DNA of 64,000 bases from Stropharia rugosoannulata (Eukaryota; Basidiomycota; Agaricomycetes; Agaricales; Strophariaceae): the NCBI GenBank assembly GCA_028532985.1, contig JANCIK010000004.1:1860001-1924000 (forward strand). Reading direction: 5' to 3'. Shown here piece by piece: positions 11,656 to 24,305 of the stretch. Positions within the stretch are counted from its first letter, which is position 1; each line of letters starts with the position of its first letter. The notes under the pieces are model-generated. The model had not been told where the DNA came from, ran no database searches, and worked only from the letters and a program-made list of their open reading frames with translations. The position numbers and the translations under genes are program-made.

Positions 11656-12226
11656 TATCCTCAATTTGGCAGGCAGTTCTTAATGAGATCAAAGGGCCTT
11701 TCAATTGGTATAAGTACTTACGCTGGCTGGTATCTGTGGAACGGGCTGTCCAGGTTACTCATACTTCGTTCCGTCTTCTCGGCTCGTTTGGTTTGTACAG
11801 TGGCTTGGGTTCGGCACATGAATCAACATGAATGAAATAAGACTAGAGCGCTCCGGCTGAACAGGCCACGAGCGGGGAGAGAGATCGAGACTATCTGAGG
11901 AGGAGAGCGAGAACACCTAAACTCGGTGGAGCGAGTTTCGGTGGGTTGCGGGGGGGCTGGCAAGGAGGGCCGGATAGCGGTGTATGTGGAGGAAAAAGAA
12001 AAAAGAAAAAGAAAAAGAAAAAGAAAAAAGAAAAAGAGGGAGACAAGGAGGCGCGCCGAGGCGTGGGAATCGGCAAGCAGCGGCAAGTACGAATTGGGTC
12101 GAATTCAGACAGAGTGTTTCTGTAATCCTCTATATTTATCAACACCCGAGTATTTGTCTCAAATTTAAATGAGATACAAACAGACTAAGTGCCAGTGACT
12201 TGTTTTCCACTTTACTTTAATTTGCC
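11656..12226. promoter_or_regulatory. Intergenic region upstream of HRQ1
   Basis: About 570 bp between two tandem plus-strand genes. It contains a long purine-only tract (listed separately). The open frames across that tract are low-complexity and not believable genes. Confidence 0.4.
11988..12053. repeat. Purine-only tract, A5-6G repeats
   Basis: Sixty-six consecutive purines on the plus strand, mostly AAAAAG units, about 175 bp upstream of the HRQ1 start. Homopurine tracts can exclude nucleosomes or form triplexes; any regulatory role here is inference. Confidence 0.9.
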
Positions 12227-15200
12227 ATGAAGCGCAAAGCCAGAGAAAAACAGGACGAGCCTCCCATCAGTGGGGCACCGGAGTCGAGGCCGCTGCAGTC
12301 GTCGAGTCATACACCAAGCAGTTACAGTACCTCAGAAAAACATGCTAAGACGAGTCGACGCAAGGCTTCTTCGTACGAGCGTACGTTAGAGACCGAGCAG
12401 TCAGCAGAGGTTACTTGGCCTGAACACTTCCGTTCGGTGTGTATTAACAATCTAAATTCCCCACAGTCCAGGCTGCCAGCATTTTGCCTCACTTAATACT
12501 GATACTTACAACTTTTTAGCTATTCAAGGTAAATTCCCTATTCCTTTTCATGCCCGTTTTCTATTCACTTTATTCTATACAGATATTCAAAGTAGGTTAA
12601 TATTACTGTGCCTACCAGCTTGCATACTTAATAAGCTATTTGTTATGAAGGCTGTTAACACCATCATTGCATTTGTCCACTCAAAGCGTCAACTAGCCGT
12701 TAGTTTTGCGTCTGTGCGTTCTTCAATTGAAGGTCTCTTAAAACAGTAGCTATTAATTATATTCTCTTGTCTGGGAAATGTCTGACATCTACATTAAGCC
12801 CTCTAGAGATATCAAGCATCTCCGAGGTTAAGTACGTCTGTACGGCTTTGGCTATCTGAGGCTGTACAAGCTAAAACTTTGATTCAAGGGCATTACTTCC
12901 TGATCTTGTTCGGTTTGCATATGTACCGGCCTTGGATCTGCAAGCGCAAGAACCAACAAATCGCATTAAGCAGAGAATAGATTATTTCCCGGCAGCACAC
13001 CCAGGAAATGTTCTACCTCAAGAGCGTGTTCTCGTATTAGATTTCACTGATGGCTCAAATGGCAGGAGGATTACTCAGTAAATCAAACCCGCATTTTCTG
13101 GATAGGACTGGAAATAATTGGATTCATTAGGTCGGGTTTATTAACATCTAATATGTCAACCAAAGCGGTGAAGAAGCTGATTGAATCCCGTAATGAAATA
13201 TTTCGTCGAGCAGTCCAAGAGTATGTCCACACCTGAACACTGCTTCCACAGTTTCCTGACATCTGTTTGTCACAGATTATTATCTGCAACTACTTCTAAC
13301 AACGAAGATCCCGTTAATTTAATCCGAAGTGCTGGTCTGGCTTTTGTTCCCATAAGCGCTTCAGCAACCCTCAGCAAAGCAGACGACTCTCCAACATCTA
13401 CTCCTGTCTCAGGCAATGAACGTGCCTCCATAGCCCAAATAATAGAGGAAATCCGCTGTTCAACATGGTACAAGGAACAGATAGTGTACCAAAGGAGCAT
13501 TAAAGGCAATGAAGCCATGATGTGTTCGTCCCAAAAGTTGTGATTTAGGCCCCATCTCATATACCACTATCCAGTGCCCTTAGACCCGCCTATTTCTCAA
13601 GCAATTTTGGATGCGATTTCGAAATCAAGAAACATCCAGTCTTTATATTCTCATCAAGCTGCTGCCATCAATGCCATTCATAAAGGGAGAAATGTCATTG
13701 TCTCTACGAGCACTGCTTCAGGTAAAAGTGTTATTTACCAGGTAAGTAAATTTACCTATTTTAAAGCAATACGACATGGACTTGCAGCAAAACAAAAACA
13801 AAAAATAGATTCCCGTCATGTCGCTTTTGCAGCAAAATCCAGATGCCACGGCTATCTTTATTTTTCCAACCAAGGTATGTACTTCAATCAACAATGCTCG
13901 TGGCTCCCTACTGAATTAAACAGGCTTTGGCACAAGACCAGAAGGCTTCCCTAGAAAAGCTTTTCCAGATGACACCCATTTTCAATACATTTAAGGTTTC
14001 AAAACTTCTTCAGTTAATTGCCTTCCTATCTAAATGAAATTACTGGGTAGATTGCGACTTATGACGGAGATACTTCTCCAAAGCTCAGAGCAGGTCAGCC
14101 CAAGAGAATTTTCAGACAACGGTGATGTCTTACGACTCTGTTTTAGATATCCGTGGAAAAGCTTCCGTTATAATGACCAACTTTGTGAGCTCGGACATGG
14201 TAAATCTAATCGCTACTCATGGCTATCTTGTAGGACACACTTCATGCGTCTATCCTCCCGCATGAAGAGATCTGGAGGGGGTGAGTAAATGTTTATGTTG
14301 TTTACTCATTTTATTTATACCAGTATTAGGTTCCTCAAACGTCTTCAAGTATGAATACAAACCAGGCTAATTACTCAATCTCGCTCGTGTTTTACTGACC
14401 TTTGGTTAGATCATTGTCGTTGATGAATTGCATTACTATACTGGACTACTGGGAAGGCAAGGACTCGAATCCTCAAAGTTTTTCATACCATAACTTCCTC
14501 TACATCTAGCCACGTAGCATATATCTTGCGCAGATTGCGCAGAGTCTGCGCGGCTGTCGGAAGTAAGTACTGTTGGAATTTGACTTAAACGACAACCAGA
14601 CAATGCCTATTCGATAGATAAGCGAATCCGTTTTATTACTTGCAGCGCAACTCTTTCCAACCCTGCGGAACATATGTCTACTCTGTTTGCTCTAAATACC
14701 TCAGATTTGGACGTTATATCAAACGATGGAGCGCCTTCAGGGAGCAAAGAATATATTATCTGGAATCCCCCTCTGGTGGACGTAACAGAACCGTCTCTGG
14801 GACGATATTCGGCAATAACTGAAGCTTCAAATCTAATGAGATTTCTTTTGAAGAAAGGGGTCCGTGTAATACTATTTTGTAAGGTTAGACAAGAACCGAT
14901 ATTAACTCTCATGAGCAGTAACTGAACTCTCTATTAGATACGTAAAGTTTGTGAACTCGTAGTTAATCTCCCTTCTTCCGCAAGGAAACAAATCTCAGAG
15001 CAAGTTGTATAGGTGACGAAAACTATTAAAGCGGATCTAGCTAATGAGGGCCGCCTCGATATCCTAGATAAAGTGAAACCTTATAGAGGAGGTAAGATTG
15101 TAATTGCGTACATGGCTTACTACTGCCAACGACGTTCTCCTTGATTAAACAGGCTATTCCAGCGAGGTATGCAATGACTGTCAATATCATTGATGTATTA

Positions 15201-17273
15201 TTTATTAACGGTTCATTCAGGATCGAAGACAAATTGAAGCCGAGGCTTTCTCTGGCGCACTGCTTGGTATTATTGCTACTAATGCCTTGGAACTTGGGAT
15301 TGATATAGGAGCTCTCGACGCTGTTATTATGCTTGGGTTTCCCATGGCCATTTCGAACTTTGTAAGTATGCATTGTGATATGTTCTGGATGCCTTGCCCA
15401 ATTCAATCTGTTAACAGAAACAACAAGTTGGAAGGGCAGGCCGCAGATCTCGGGACTCTCTTGCAATAATGGTTGCAGAGCCATTTCCAATTGATCAGCA
15501 TTATGTGCAGCATCCTTCTGATTTGTTCGAAAATCCCCTAGAAGACATATCGCATGATGTTGAGAATGAACTTGTACTTGAAGGTTAATTTGATTTATGC
15601 TCCTTATCATACATATATTCATCTAGTTTCTCAGCCCATCTACAATGTGCTGCATATGAAATTCCCTTAAACTTCGTTGATGAGCAATGGTTTGGGCCTC
15701 TCTTGACAAGAATTTGTTCGAAGAGCCTTATAAAAGATGATGAAGGCTGGTGCGTAATGTACCTACAAACGTGAATTTTCTTATACATGTTCATCATACT
15801 GTCTAGGTTCCATACGCATCCGAAGTACCTGCCTTACCCATCTGGTCATGTTGCCATTCGTAAGTTGAACTACACACAGAATTAAGTGCACGCTTGACTT
15901 CGCGTCAGGTGGCGCAAGAGAAGATACGTACATGGTCGTCGAAATCAAGGGCGAAGAAGATAGACGCAACGCTTATACTCTAGAAGAAGTAGAAATTTCT
16001 CGCGCGCTATTTGAGCTTTATGAAGGAGCAGTGGTATGATTCCTGTTCACCGTCTACTTCTTGTGATTTTATTTTGATTATATCTAGTTCATACACCAAG
16101 GTGAAAGTTTCATCGTAAGTTTCTTGAAGACATTCTTTATCTTCTTGCAAACCTATGGTTAGATTCAGGAAGTCTGTCATGATGAGAGGATCGCCAAAGC
16201 CATCCGTTCAGACGTCAATTATATTACTTCGCCAAGGTATATAATCACTACTTATTGAAACAAAACGTCTTATTGATATCTGACATTACCAGAGACTTTA
16301 CGTGAGTACTATGAGGTCACATTTCTGAATTTTTCTAACAGCCTTGGGTACAGACGTGTCGAACCTCTTCAAACACAGCAGTCAACAACATTCGATAATA
16401 ACATAACGTGCCAATTCGGAAGTAAGTCGTTATAACTTCATATTGATATGGGTGTAGAATCAATAATTCTTTAGGAATCAACGTTCGTGTTAAGGTTTTT
16501 GGTATATTCGATCTCGTTAGCATGTATTCTCTGGCTAGAACTCACTTAGAACTGCTTCTAGGTTTTTTTAAGATCAGGTGTGTGCTTATTTGGGTTCCCA
16601 TGAAGCTAGCAGTAAACTGTTCATTTCAATTGGAAGAGGTAAAGCCATATTAGACGCAGTGGAACTCGTTACCCCTCCATGGGAACGCCAAACTGTCGGT
16701 TTTTGGATCGACTTACCAGCTCACCTCCTGCGATCCCTCCGAGAAGCTGGGATAGATAGTGCAGCTGCTATTCACTCAGCCGAGCATGCCTTTCTCAACC
16801 AATTCTCCCTTGCTCAAGACGCGAAGACAGACTGCAGAGTGGCAAAAGAAGGGGATGGCGAAGGAGAAGTATCGAAGGAGTATACGAGGTATCCGAGGTA
16901 ACATACTTATAATGACATGTGAAAGACCTTACTGAAATTCGCTAGGATGATATTCTATGATGCTACCGGGAAGGCGGGCGGTATAGTATCAAGGGCATAT
17001 GAACACGGTATAATTCTTGCTACTATTCTTTGCCTATCCTTTATTCATCGTCTTCATTGTAGTTCATAACATCATTCGCCGCGCTCAAACTATTGTTAAC
17101 GGGTGCGCTTGTGAAGGTGGTTGCCACCTTTGTAAGACATCAGATATTAAGAGTGCTTTTCAGCGATACTGACATCAACTTTAGGTATTCATAGCCATAC
17201 TTGCAAGGATGCAAATCTGATTTCCTCTAAACTTGGGGCCTCGATCATCTTGAACGGCATTACCGTTAGATAG
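12227..17273 (+). CDS. HRQ1: Hrq1-type RecQ4-like 3'-5' DNA helicase
   Basis: Hrq1 unwinds DNA in crosslink repair and telomere maintenance in the nucleus. Many small exons. The N-terminus ([13 protein letters not shown]) is basic and disordered. [20 protein letters not shown] is a family block, followed by RKLIES-like [17 protein letters not shown]. Helicase core: [20 protein letters not shown], Walker [14 protein letters not shown] (about 13705-13745), IFPTKALAQDQK, DELHYY as motif II (about 14420), [49 protein letters not shown] and [13 protein letters not shown] as motif VI (about 15420). The C-terminus carries the four-cysteine block [10 protein letters not shown]...CKDAN near 17100-17210 and ends [19 protein letters not shown] rather than DEAH is normal for Hrq1. 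The intron at 13079-13130 restores an open frame across stops. No break in the core; the first introns (12440-12660) are the least certain. Confidence 0.9.
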
Positions 17274-17345
17274 ATGACACATCCTGCATTAAATGGCATA
17301 AACTAGTAATATAAATATAAATGATTGAAATATACAATTGTACAC

Positions 17346-20300
17346 CTATGCCAATGGATCGAAATCACCCCAATCATTCTTCGACAGACCCTTATTTGAT
17401 TGTGAGGAAGACGATTGTGCAGGTCTTGAAGGCGTCAGGATACCTCCCATTTGCGGGGGCGCAGGTGATGCAGCAACCATTGGCTGTGACATGAATGAGA
17501 CTCCTGTGGTATGAGGGCCACCAAAGGAAAGAGGATTGGGTATAGTCGGGTATGTGCTTGGTGCACTTGTTTGAGCAGAAGGGTATATATTATAGTTGGG
17601 AAGTAGAAACTTAGACGGCGTTACTGTTTTAGGGGGAACTTGCTGCAATGGCAGCGGGGGTGCTGTACCCATGCTTTGCGAGAATGATGAGTACGAGGTC
17701 GCGTTTTGCTCTACTTTGGGTGATGGGAAACTTGGCCTCGACGGCACAGTCGCTGGAGGGCTCGATATTCTTGACGCTTGATTTACTTGACGCGTCGGCA
17801 ATGCAGAGGTCCTGGAAGTGGACATAACAGGAGTGGCTGTAGCTGTTGTTACTGTTGACTGTACAGATAACGTGCCTGCCTGTACCTTGGGACTCTGCAA
17901 GCTTCGTGAGTATAGGAATTAGATCAATTGTCAGGCACTTACGATATCAGCATTAAAGATGCTGCCCCATACATCATCTTCCCAATTCGAACTATTACTG
18001 GTGTTACTGTCTGCCTTGACTGGAGCCCCATTACTTGCTTGTCCTACTAGGCTCTCAAAATCAACTGTGCGATTAGTTCCATTGATGTTGGATGCATCCT
18101 CGGCGCCAATACCGGAGCGATCTTCTAGTCTCTGCGAGTCACGAAGGAATTGGTTATGCTCTTTTTCCACACGTTCACCGAGCTTTTTGATGACCTCCAT
18201 AAACCGCTGGAATTGACCGACGCTTAAAACTAGAAATGATTTTCAGAGCTCGGCCGGTGGATAAGCCAAAAAGAATGCTTACGAGGGCCAATTGACATAG
18301 TCCATAATTGGGGAAGTACTAAAGTAGCTACTGCTTCACGGTCAACTTTAAAACCCATTGCTTCCTGCACAGAGAGGGTGGCCATTGTTACTGCCGGTTC
18401 TTTGGTTCTAATTTTTGAAAGAAGAGGAACGAGTTTCTGAGTCAGGCTAGACTATGTTGTTTCAACATTTCAGACAAAAGCACGTCAGCAATGAATCCAT
18501 AGACTTACTTGATCAAGAGTCTTCACCATGGCCAAAAATGTGACCAAAGTTGCAACCTTGACAGTCAGTATCCGCGTTTTCGTGAAAACAAGCTGAAACA
18601 GAGTTAGTATGGTGCCACGGGAGCTGTAGAATGTTACTTGCAGCTACTCGAGGGAATACTACATTTTGAACCTCTGAATAATCAATGGATTCACAGAGGC
18701 CCGGAACGGTTTTCAGGGCGCGTTCTTGGACCTATAGAAGAGTTTTGAGTACAGGATGCAAAACATGGAAAAGGTGCGTACAATAGCATGCTCCGATTCT
18801 AGTGCATTGTAAACAAGTGGTAGCACATCTAGACAAGGAAGCGTTAAAAACATTCTGTACATTTGTTACTCGACGCACGCTCTCTGAACACATTTTTGTC
18901 CGTCTTTTCTTGTAGCATCGTAAGATTATCAAGCAATGTTAACATGTTTTGGGGTGGTTCACGAATCGCGAATAAAGGTTTCAAGCTAGGAAGAACAGTG
19001 TTGGCGAATTGTACTGGAGACAATGACTTAGATATCACAAAGACATTTGGAAGAATGTAAGGTAATAGATGAACATCTTTCATCTGAGATAACAAAAAGT
19101 TAGTGACAAAATCCAAGGATACCATAATACAATTACTTACTTCTTCAAGCAAAGAGGGAAGAATCTTCCTAGTCCGTAATCCGTCAGAAAATCGATCCAA
19201 CACACCCGTTAGCCCCTTCATGAAAGATACTTTCTCTTCTCTGGTTTTTGCCGTGAAGTTTGATCTATCGAGGAAGTTCAACGTTGATATGGGAAGAGAT
19301 GAAAAGAAGGAATGAGAAGGAAGTGTTTCGGGTGTAGGCCGGGAGCCATAATGTCTGGAAATTAACGAACGGAGGAGATCTTAAAGAAGAAAGTTATGAG
19401 TATATCTACAGCGTTAGATATTTACTATTCCACCTTGCAAATCCTTGTCGAGACGTTCCATACCGCCCACAGGTTTGGACGCATTCTCTCTGAGGCCGCT
19501 CAAACTACCATGATTCTTGAAGGGAGGATTACCTTTGCAATGCACAGCATATACCAGACAACCAAGCGAGTACATGTCCGATGCTGTCACCAATTGTTCA
19601 TCTAAAGCATACTCCGGAGCTTCATGACGGGAATGTTAGGGCGAGCTAGCAGAATATTGGAATATCATACCCATGTAGTCAAAAGACCGCTGAACGTAAG
19701 ATGGTATCCGACCGTCAAAAGTTGGAAATTCCCAATTAGATGGGGCACCATTTGGTGTTTGAAGAGCGATAGTTAGGCCAAGTCCTCCAATTTTCCAGTC
19801 ACCCTAAGTATGATAAGAAACCTATTTTCTGGCAGCGTAAACTGAACCCACCGCGCCGTTAATAATTACGCTTTCCAGGCATAAGTTGGAGTGAATAAGT
19901 TTCGCCGAAGTATGAAGAAAGGCCAATCCTTTGCAAAGCTGTAAAATTCCTTTCTGGATCTGAGGAGTAGTGAAGAGGCTGAGTCTTTTACCAAGTGGTT
20001 TATTAATGCAAATGTAACAGACCTCGATTTCGTCCAACTCGACGGCAGTGGAGATTCTCCCGGATTCTGGGATAGCAAGCTGAAGAGAAGACAGTACAGG
20101 TTCGGTAGCGAACATGATTTCGTTGCGGGTTTCTTCAAGTGGCTCGACCATTTCTTACATCCGTACGTGAATTTCATGTCTACCTGAAGTCATTAAACGT
20201 CAAGCTTACCCAGAATAAAGGGATGTCTCAGTCGGCCAAGTGCAGATGCCTAGCGTAGGTCACTTTGGATTAGCAGCGGAAGTTTACTTCTAGATGATCA

Positions 20301-20634
20301 CACTACTTACTTCCGCCTTCATTACCTCGATGACTCTTTCCTTGACCGCTTGCCCTAATCGTTCCATGTCCGGACCACGCTTGTCAAATGTCCACACGGA
20401 AACGCGTTTGTTTGTCGTCTTGTGCCATGCTGACTGCACTTTCCAAGGTCCAATATAGAATGTGGGTGTGGGGGGTGAGGAGCTGGGTTGAAGAGTGGTG
20501 GAAGATTGGCTTCCAGGAGTCGCTGGTCGGCTGGTCAGGCTTAAGGGGGTGCCCACATTGGATCCGATGTTATAGCACTGTGATATATTTGTCCTGGCGA
20601 AAAATGAGGTAGCAGCTGCTAGCATATGGGCCAT
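17346..20634 (-). CDS. SCY1-like pseudokinase (SCYL2 type)
   Basis: SCYL2-type proteins are catalytically weak kinase-like proteins with HEAT repeats that work in clathrin-linked traffic between Golgi and endosomes. Start at ATG 20634 (MAHMLAAATSFFARTNIS). Kinase-like part: KVQSAWHKTTNKRVSVWTFD, VEPLEETRNEIMFATEPV, KGILQLCKGLAFLHTSAKLI then HSNLCLESVI, where the HRD motif is missing, and DWKIGGLGLTIAL in the place of DFG. An APEYALDE segment follows. HEAT-like region at about 18840-19280: MKGLTGVLDRFSDGLRTRKI, LLPYILPNVFVISKSLSP. The Ser/Pro/Thr-rich tail (17346-17900) ends KNDWGDFDPLA; WGDF fits a W-x-x-F adaptor-binding motif. Convergent with HRQ1, 72 bp apart. Loss of HRD and DFG is normal for the family, not damage. 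Confidence 0.88.
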
Positions 20635-20796
20635 GTCGAGTGCAAGACCTGGAGATCGAGTGCGGTTGAGTGCCGCCTGCGGATGTGTACGTGAGCAAGT
20701 CCGATCACTGCATAATTAGATTGCTTTTACTACTGTCAGCCACAACCATCGACTTATAACATCTTGCTTTCGAGATATGTGTCCACTTACAGCAAA

Positions 20797-22454
20797 ATGC
20801 GTTTTTTTAAAACCTTCAGCATCCTCCATCGTCGTACTAAGTCAGCCACTTTCGTTTCAGGACCTTCTTTGGACCCTATCACACCCCCAAACCCAAGGAG
20901 CTCTTCCCAGCGCAGTTATAACAACTTAAATGACAGACCTCCATCGACAGTCTTTGACATGGCGACCGACAACGCTGCCTCCATCCCTCCTCACTTCAAC
21001 CATCTTTCCATGCGCCTGCCAAGCTTCTGGCATTTTAAGCGCCATGGGGGAAGGTCTTCTGCAACCGACAGTACCTTACTGGATCGAGACCATTACCGCT
21101 TGAAGGAAGGGATGGAGTTTTGGAGCAGCGAGCATGCCAAACTTCAACAGGTCCTCAACGACTGCAACGCAGAACTCATGACAGCGAGACAGAAGATATT
21201 GACACTGGAATACAGGGTCGAGCAGGATGCCCAAGTTATCGCTAACCTCCGCGGTAGACTTGCTTGTCAGCAGAAAGCTCTTGGTCATACCGGACGTCAG
21301 TCTGCGTCATCAAACCACTCTGTCGATACAGCTGTTGATTATACTTTTGCTGCTTCTACGCGATCTCAAACGTTGTCAGCGCTGAAGACATCGGTCAAAG
21401 CGCCTACTCCTGAAGAATACAGCAATGCTCTTCGCTTGACTCTCGCTACCAGGAAAGAACTGCGAGACCAAAAGAAGGTATCTAAGTTTTGGAAGCGCAG
21501 GGCGTCACTGACGGATGGACAACAAAATGATCTGATGACGCCCTCTGTCTCTGAGATTTCGTCCTTACACGAGAAGATACCTGCTGACCGACAAACTGCT
21601 CTGGACAACTTAATCAAGCAGCGTGGTTTGAGTGTTGTTTTGAGTAAAATAAGGTCGTCTACAGCAGCTGCTTCGATTGCCGAGGTTGTCATTCAGCCAG
21701 AAGTGTCACCCTATCCACTGCCGAGTATAACGTCTAACATGGCAGCCTTCGATTCTAAGGAGTCCTTTAGCTTTCGACTTGCCCCTCTTGCCAGTGAATC
21801 TTTCAAAGTTGAGTTGCACACTATGTTTGGCTCGCGCAGTAGTATTAAGAAACCAGCAAACCTCGGACATAACTTATCTGAGAGTATCATATCTGTGAAT
21901 GTCTCTAACAGCTCTAGTACCTTCATTGCTGGACGGTTAGCTAATCTTAGCTCGGAAAAGGGGGTAGCAGAGGTGATTATATGCATGGAACAACTACATA
22001 TTATCACTAACCCTGTTCGTAGATTTGTCGTGAAGGTTCAGAAGACATGGAAGTCGCATCTTTGCATGGATATCTACTAGAAGGTCTTCCGTACTTGACA
22101 TCCTCAAGTCAACAATTATCCGCGCTTCCCTCTGGGACATCAGAAACATTTAGTGGTCAAACAAAAATGCCTTCCGCTCTTCATCCAAGCATAAAGCAGG
22201 CGAGCAAAGACTGTACATCCCACCGATCATGGCAGCACTATACTCTGAATAAGCCGAACTTCGCAACCAAGCCCGCAACCAATGTCATGTCATCTTTGTT
22301 GAAAGACAAGCGGAAAAATGCGGTGGCGGATAAGGAAAACGGAGCCTTAACGTCAACTCTTCCCGTAACTATGCCGAGACGGCGATCTCGACTGCCAGTA
22401 CCCATGTCCTTCTTCGCTAATAATGAGAACCACAGAAGTGACTATTTAGACTAA
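20797..22454 (+). CDS. Unrecognised coiled-coil protein with KEN box
   Basis: I do not recognise the family. Two open frames join cleanly through one 50-bp intron (21973-22022, GTGATT donor, CACTAAC branch-like site, CGTAG acceptor), which shifts the frame by exactly the needed two bases. The protein is about 535 residues from ATG 20797; a later ATG at 20956 is possible, and the in-frame codon at 20764 is TTG. Residues about 95-165 are hydrophilic and heptad-like (EFWSSEHAKLQQVLNDCNAE, then MTARQKILTLEYRVEQDAQV), consistent with a coiled coil. The rest is Ser/Thr rich. Near the C-terminus lie DKENGAL, a KEN degron candidate, and the basic segment PRRRSRLPVPMSFF with an R-x-x-L. Coiled coil plus basic tail and KEN suggests a cell-cycle protein, but that is inference. 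Divergent from the SCYL2-like gene. Confidence 0.75.
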
Positions 22455-22587
22455 TTCTTATACGCGATGTAAACCGTAGTATAAAATGAATAACCATTTA
22501 TATAATGGAAAGGTATTGTGAAAACTACCATTCACGCGAGAGCTTGAATGGGTCGCGCAACCTCGTTGTGCTGCCTACGATCCTTCG

Positions 22588-24095
22588 CTACGCACCGCGT
22601 CCTCCTCTTCCTCGCCCTCTGCCGCGCCCTCTCCCTCGTCCTCCACGCGGAGGTGGCCCGTCTCGAGACCAACTTCCCTGGTCTTCTGCAGAAGAGTCCA
22701 CAGGCTTGTACGCGTCGGAATTGAACCGATCAGGATTCTCCTCTTTCTCTTTTATTAATGCTGCCCAGGAGTCATTCGGCCCTGTATTTGCCCAATCATC
22801 GTCATTCCCTGGACTTGACCGATCTTGGGTCTCTTGGGTGTCTTTCGGTGTCTCCGACGCAGCAGGTACTTTAGACGTCGCTGCTGCAGTCGCCCACGAA
22901 CTGTTCCCGCCCGTGCCTGCCCAATCGTCGGAAGGGTCCGCTGCTGGTCGCGATTTCTCTGACTTACTTGCAGGCGCTCCCCAAGAGCTATTGGCACCTG
23001 TACTTGCCCAATCATCCGACGGGTGTGCAGGCTCTTCGTCTTTCGGTGCTTTCTTAGTAACATTAGCCCATGAATTGTTGGCCCCCGTGCCTACCCAATC
23101 TGAAGAAGGGGCTTCCGGTGCTTCTTTTTTGTCTGGCTTATTAGCAGGCGCGCCCCAGGAGCTGTTGGTACCTACACCTGCCCAATCTGAAGAAGGGTCT
23201 GCTGGTGCTTTTGAATCATCTAATTTTTTTGCAGGAGTACTCCAAGAACTGTTGTCGCCAATACCTGCCCAATCTGACGAGGGGTCTGCGGCTGGCTCCC
23301 GGGCGGCATCAGGGTTAGCAAGTTTAGCCCATGGGTCGTCCGACAGCCCAGAGTTGGCTTTTTCTGCAGCAGAAGGAGTTTGTTTGGATTGTTTAGAGTT
23401 ATCATTATTGGTATGATTGTTATTATTGTTGCCCGCGTTAGCCCAGTCAGGTTGGCGCGGCTCGCCACGAGGTTTAAAGCCTCTGGACTGGGATCCAGAA
23501 TCGGATCGGGAGGGTTTGTCGCCCACGGGGGCCTTTCCAGAGTCCCATTCGCGGTTCTGTATTTTGTCCATCTTTCGGCGGGCGTTCTGATCGCGGGCGC
23601 GGTCGATCTCTAATTGGATCTTGCGCTTCTGGGCCAGCCTGGCACGTTCTTCCTCCTGCGTCTTGCGAAACGCCTCTTCGTCTGCTTGTACGTCCTGAAG
23701 AGGAAGCCGGTGAAAAAAGGTAGGACATTATTTTCATTGGGGCACACACCATCCGACGTTGTTTTATTTTTTCATTCTGCTCACGAATGCGCGCCATCCG
23801 CTGCTCAAGTGCTTCATCACTCAGCTTGTCCTGACAACATGCATTATTTTTTACGAGTAACATGTGTTTTTTATATCCTTCTTACCCTCTGAGCACCGCC
23901 TGTTTTTACACGTTCTGGATTGTAGTAGGGCCGCTGCTTTTCCTTGTCCTTCCTTTGTGCCACTGCAGGCTCGTCCTGTGTGGGTGCCGGTGCTTCGGCC
24001 TCCGGTTTAGGCTGCTCCTGCGTCGGCACCGACTCGTCACTGACAGCCAGGGTGGAGAATTCGAGCCCCAAGGCATTGGTTGTGTCCTCGGACAT
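22588..24095 (-). CDS. Repeat-rich RGG protein with tandem DW...NSSW units
   Basis: Family not recognised; probably a basidiomycete RNA-associated protein. Three exons: 24095 to about 23886 (MSEDTTNALGLEFSTLAVSD), about 23752-23829 (DKLSDEALEQRMARIREQNE) and 22588 to about 23697. Residues 70-150 are strongly charged and helical (EEAFRKTQEEERARLAQKRK). Then come six or so tandem units of about 29 residues built on SSDWAGxGxNSSWGAPA, with a conserved W pair, at about 22750-23300. The protein ends in GRGRGRGRGRGGRGA, an RGG-like RNA-binding tail, and is about 465 residues long. An SSWG-rich region with RGG tail recalls RNP-granule proteins, but no known domain is visible. Divergent from PGK1 with 210 bp between starts, so the two may share promoter elements. 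Confidence 0.8.
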
Positions 24096-24305
24096 AGTGG
24101 TAGTAGCAAAAGGCAGACGTCCTCTGTAGGCGATTGAACACGGGCAAACCCTAACCTGAGTGCGCGGGTTAGGTAGTTATAATTAGCGTGTGCGCATAGA
24201 GCGGGTTCTGGACTCTACGTACGCGCCAAATCCCAAAAAGGAAGATCAGTGTAAGACCCATATAAATATCTACGATGGCATCCATCCCGCCTCTCCCCAT
24301 CCACC
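24096..24305. promoter_or_regulatory. PGK1: Compact divergent promoter between RGG protein and PGK1
   Basis: Only 210 bp separate the two start codons. TATAAATAT lies at about 24261, some 45 bp upstream of the PGK1 ATG, and fits a TATA box; the ATG sits in ACCATG context. Confidence 0.5.

Noticed and set aside
11823..12172. Several open frames in both strands (poly-Lys and poly-Phe like proteins)
   Set aside because: They translate the purine tract and have no other protein-like content or splice partners.
13079..13130. Apparent in-frame stops in HRQ1 suggesting a pseudogene
   Set aside because: A GTAAAT...ATTAG intron removes them and restores [14 protein letters not shown] in frame.
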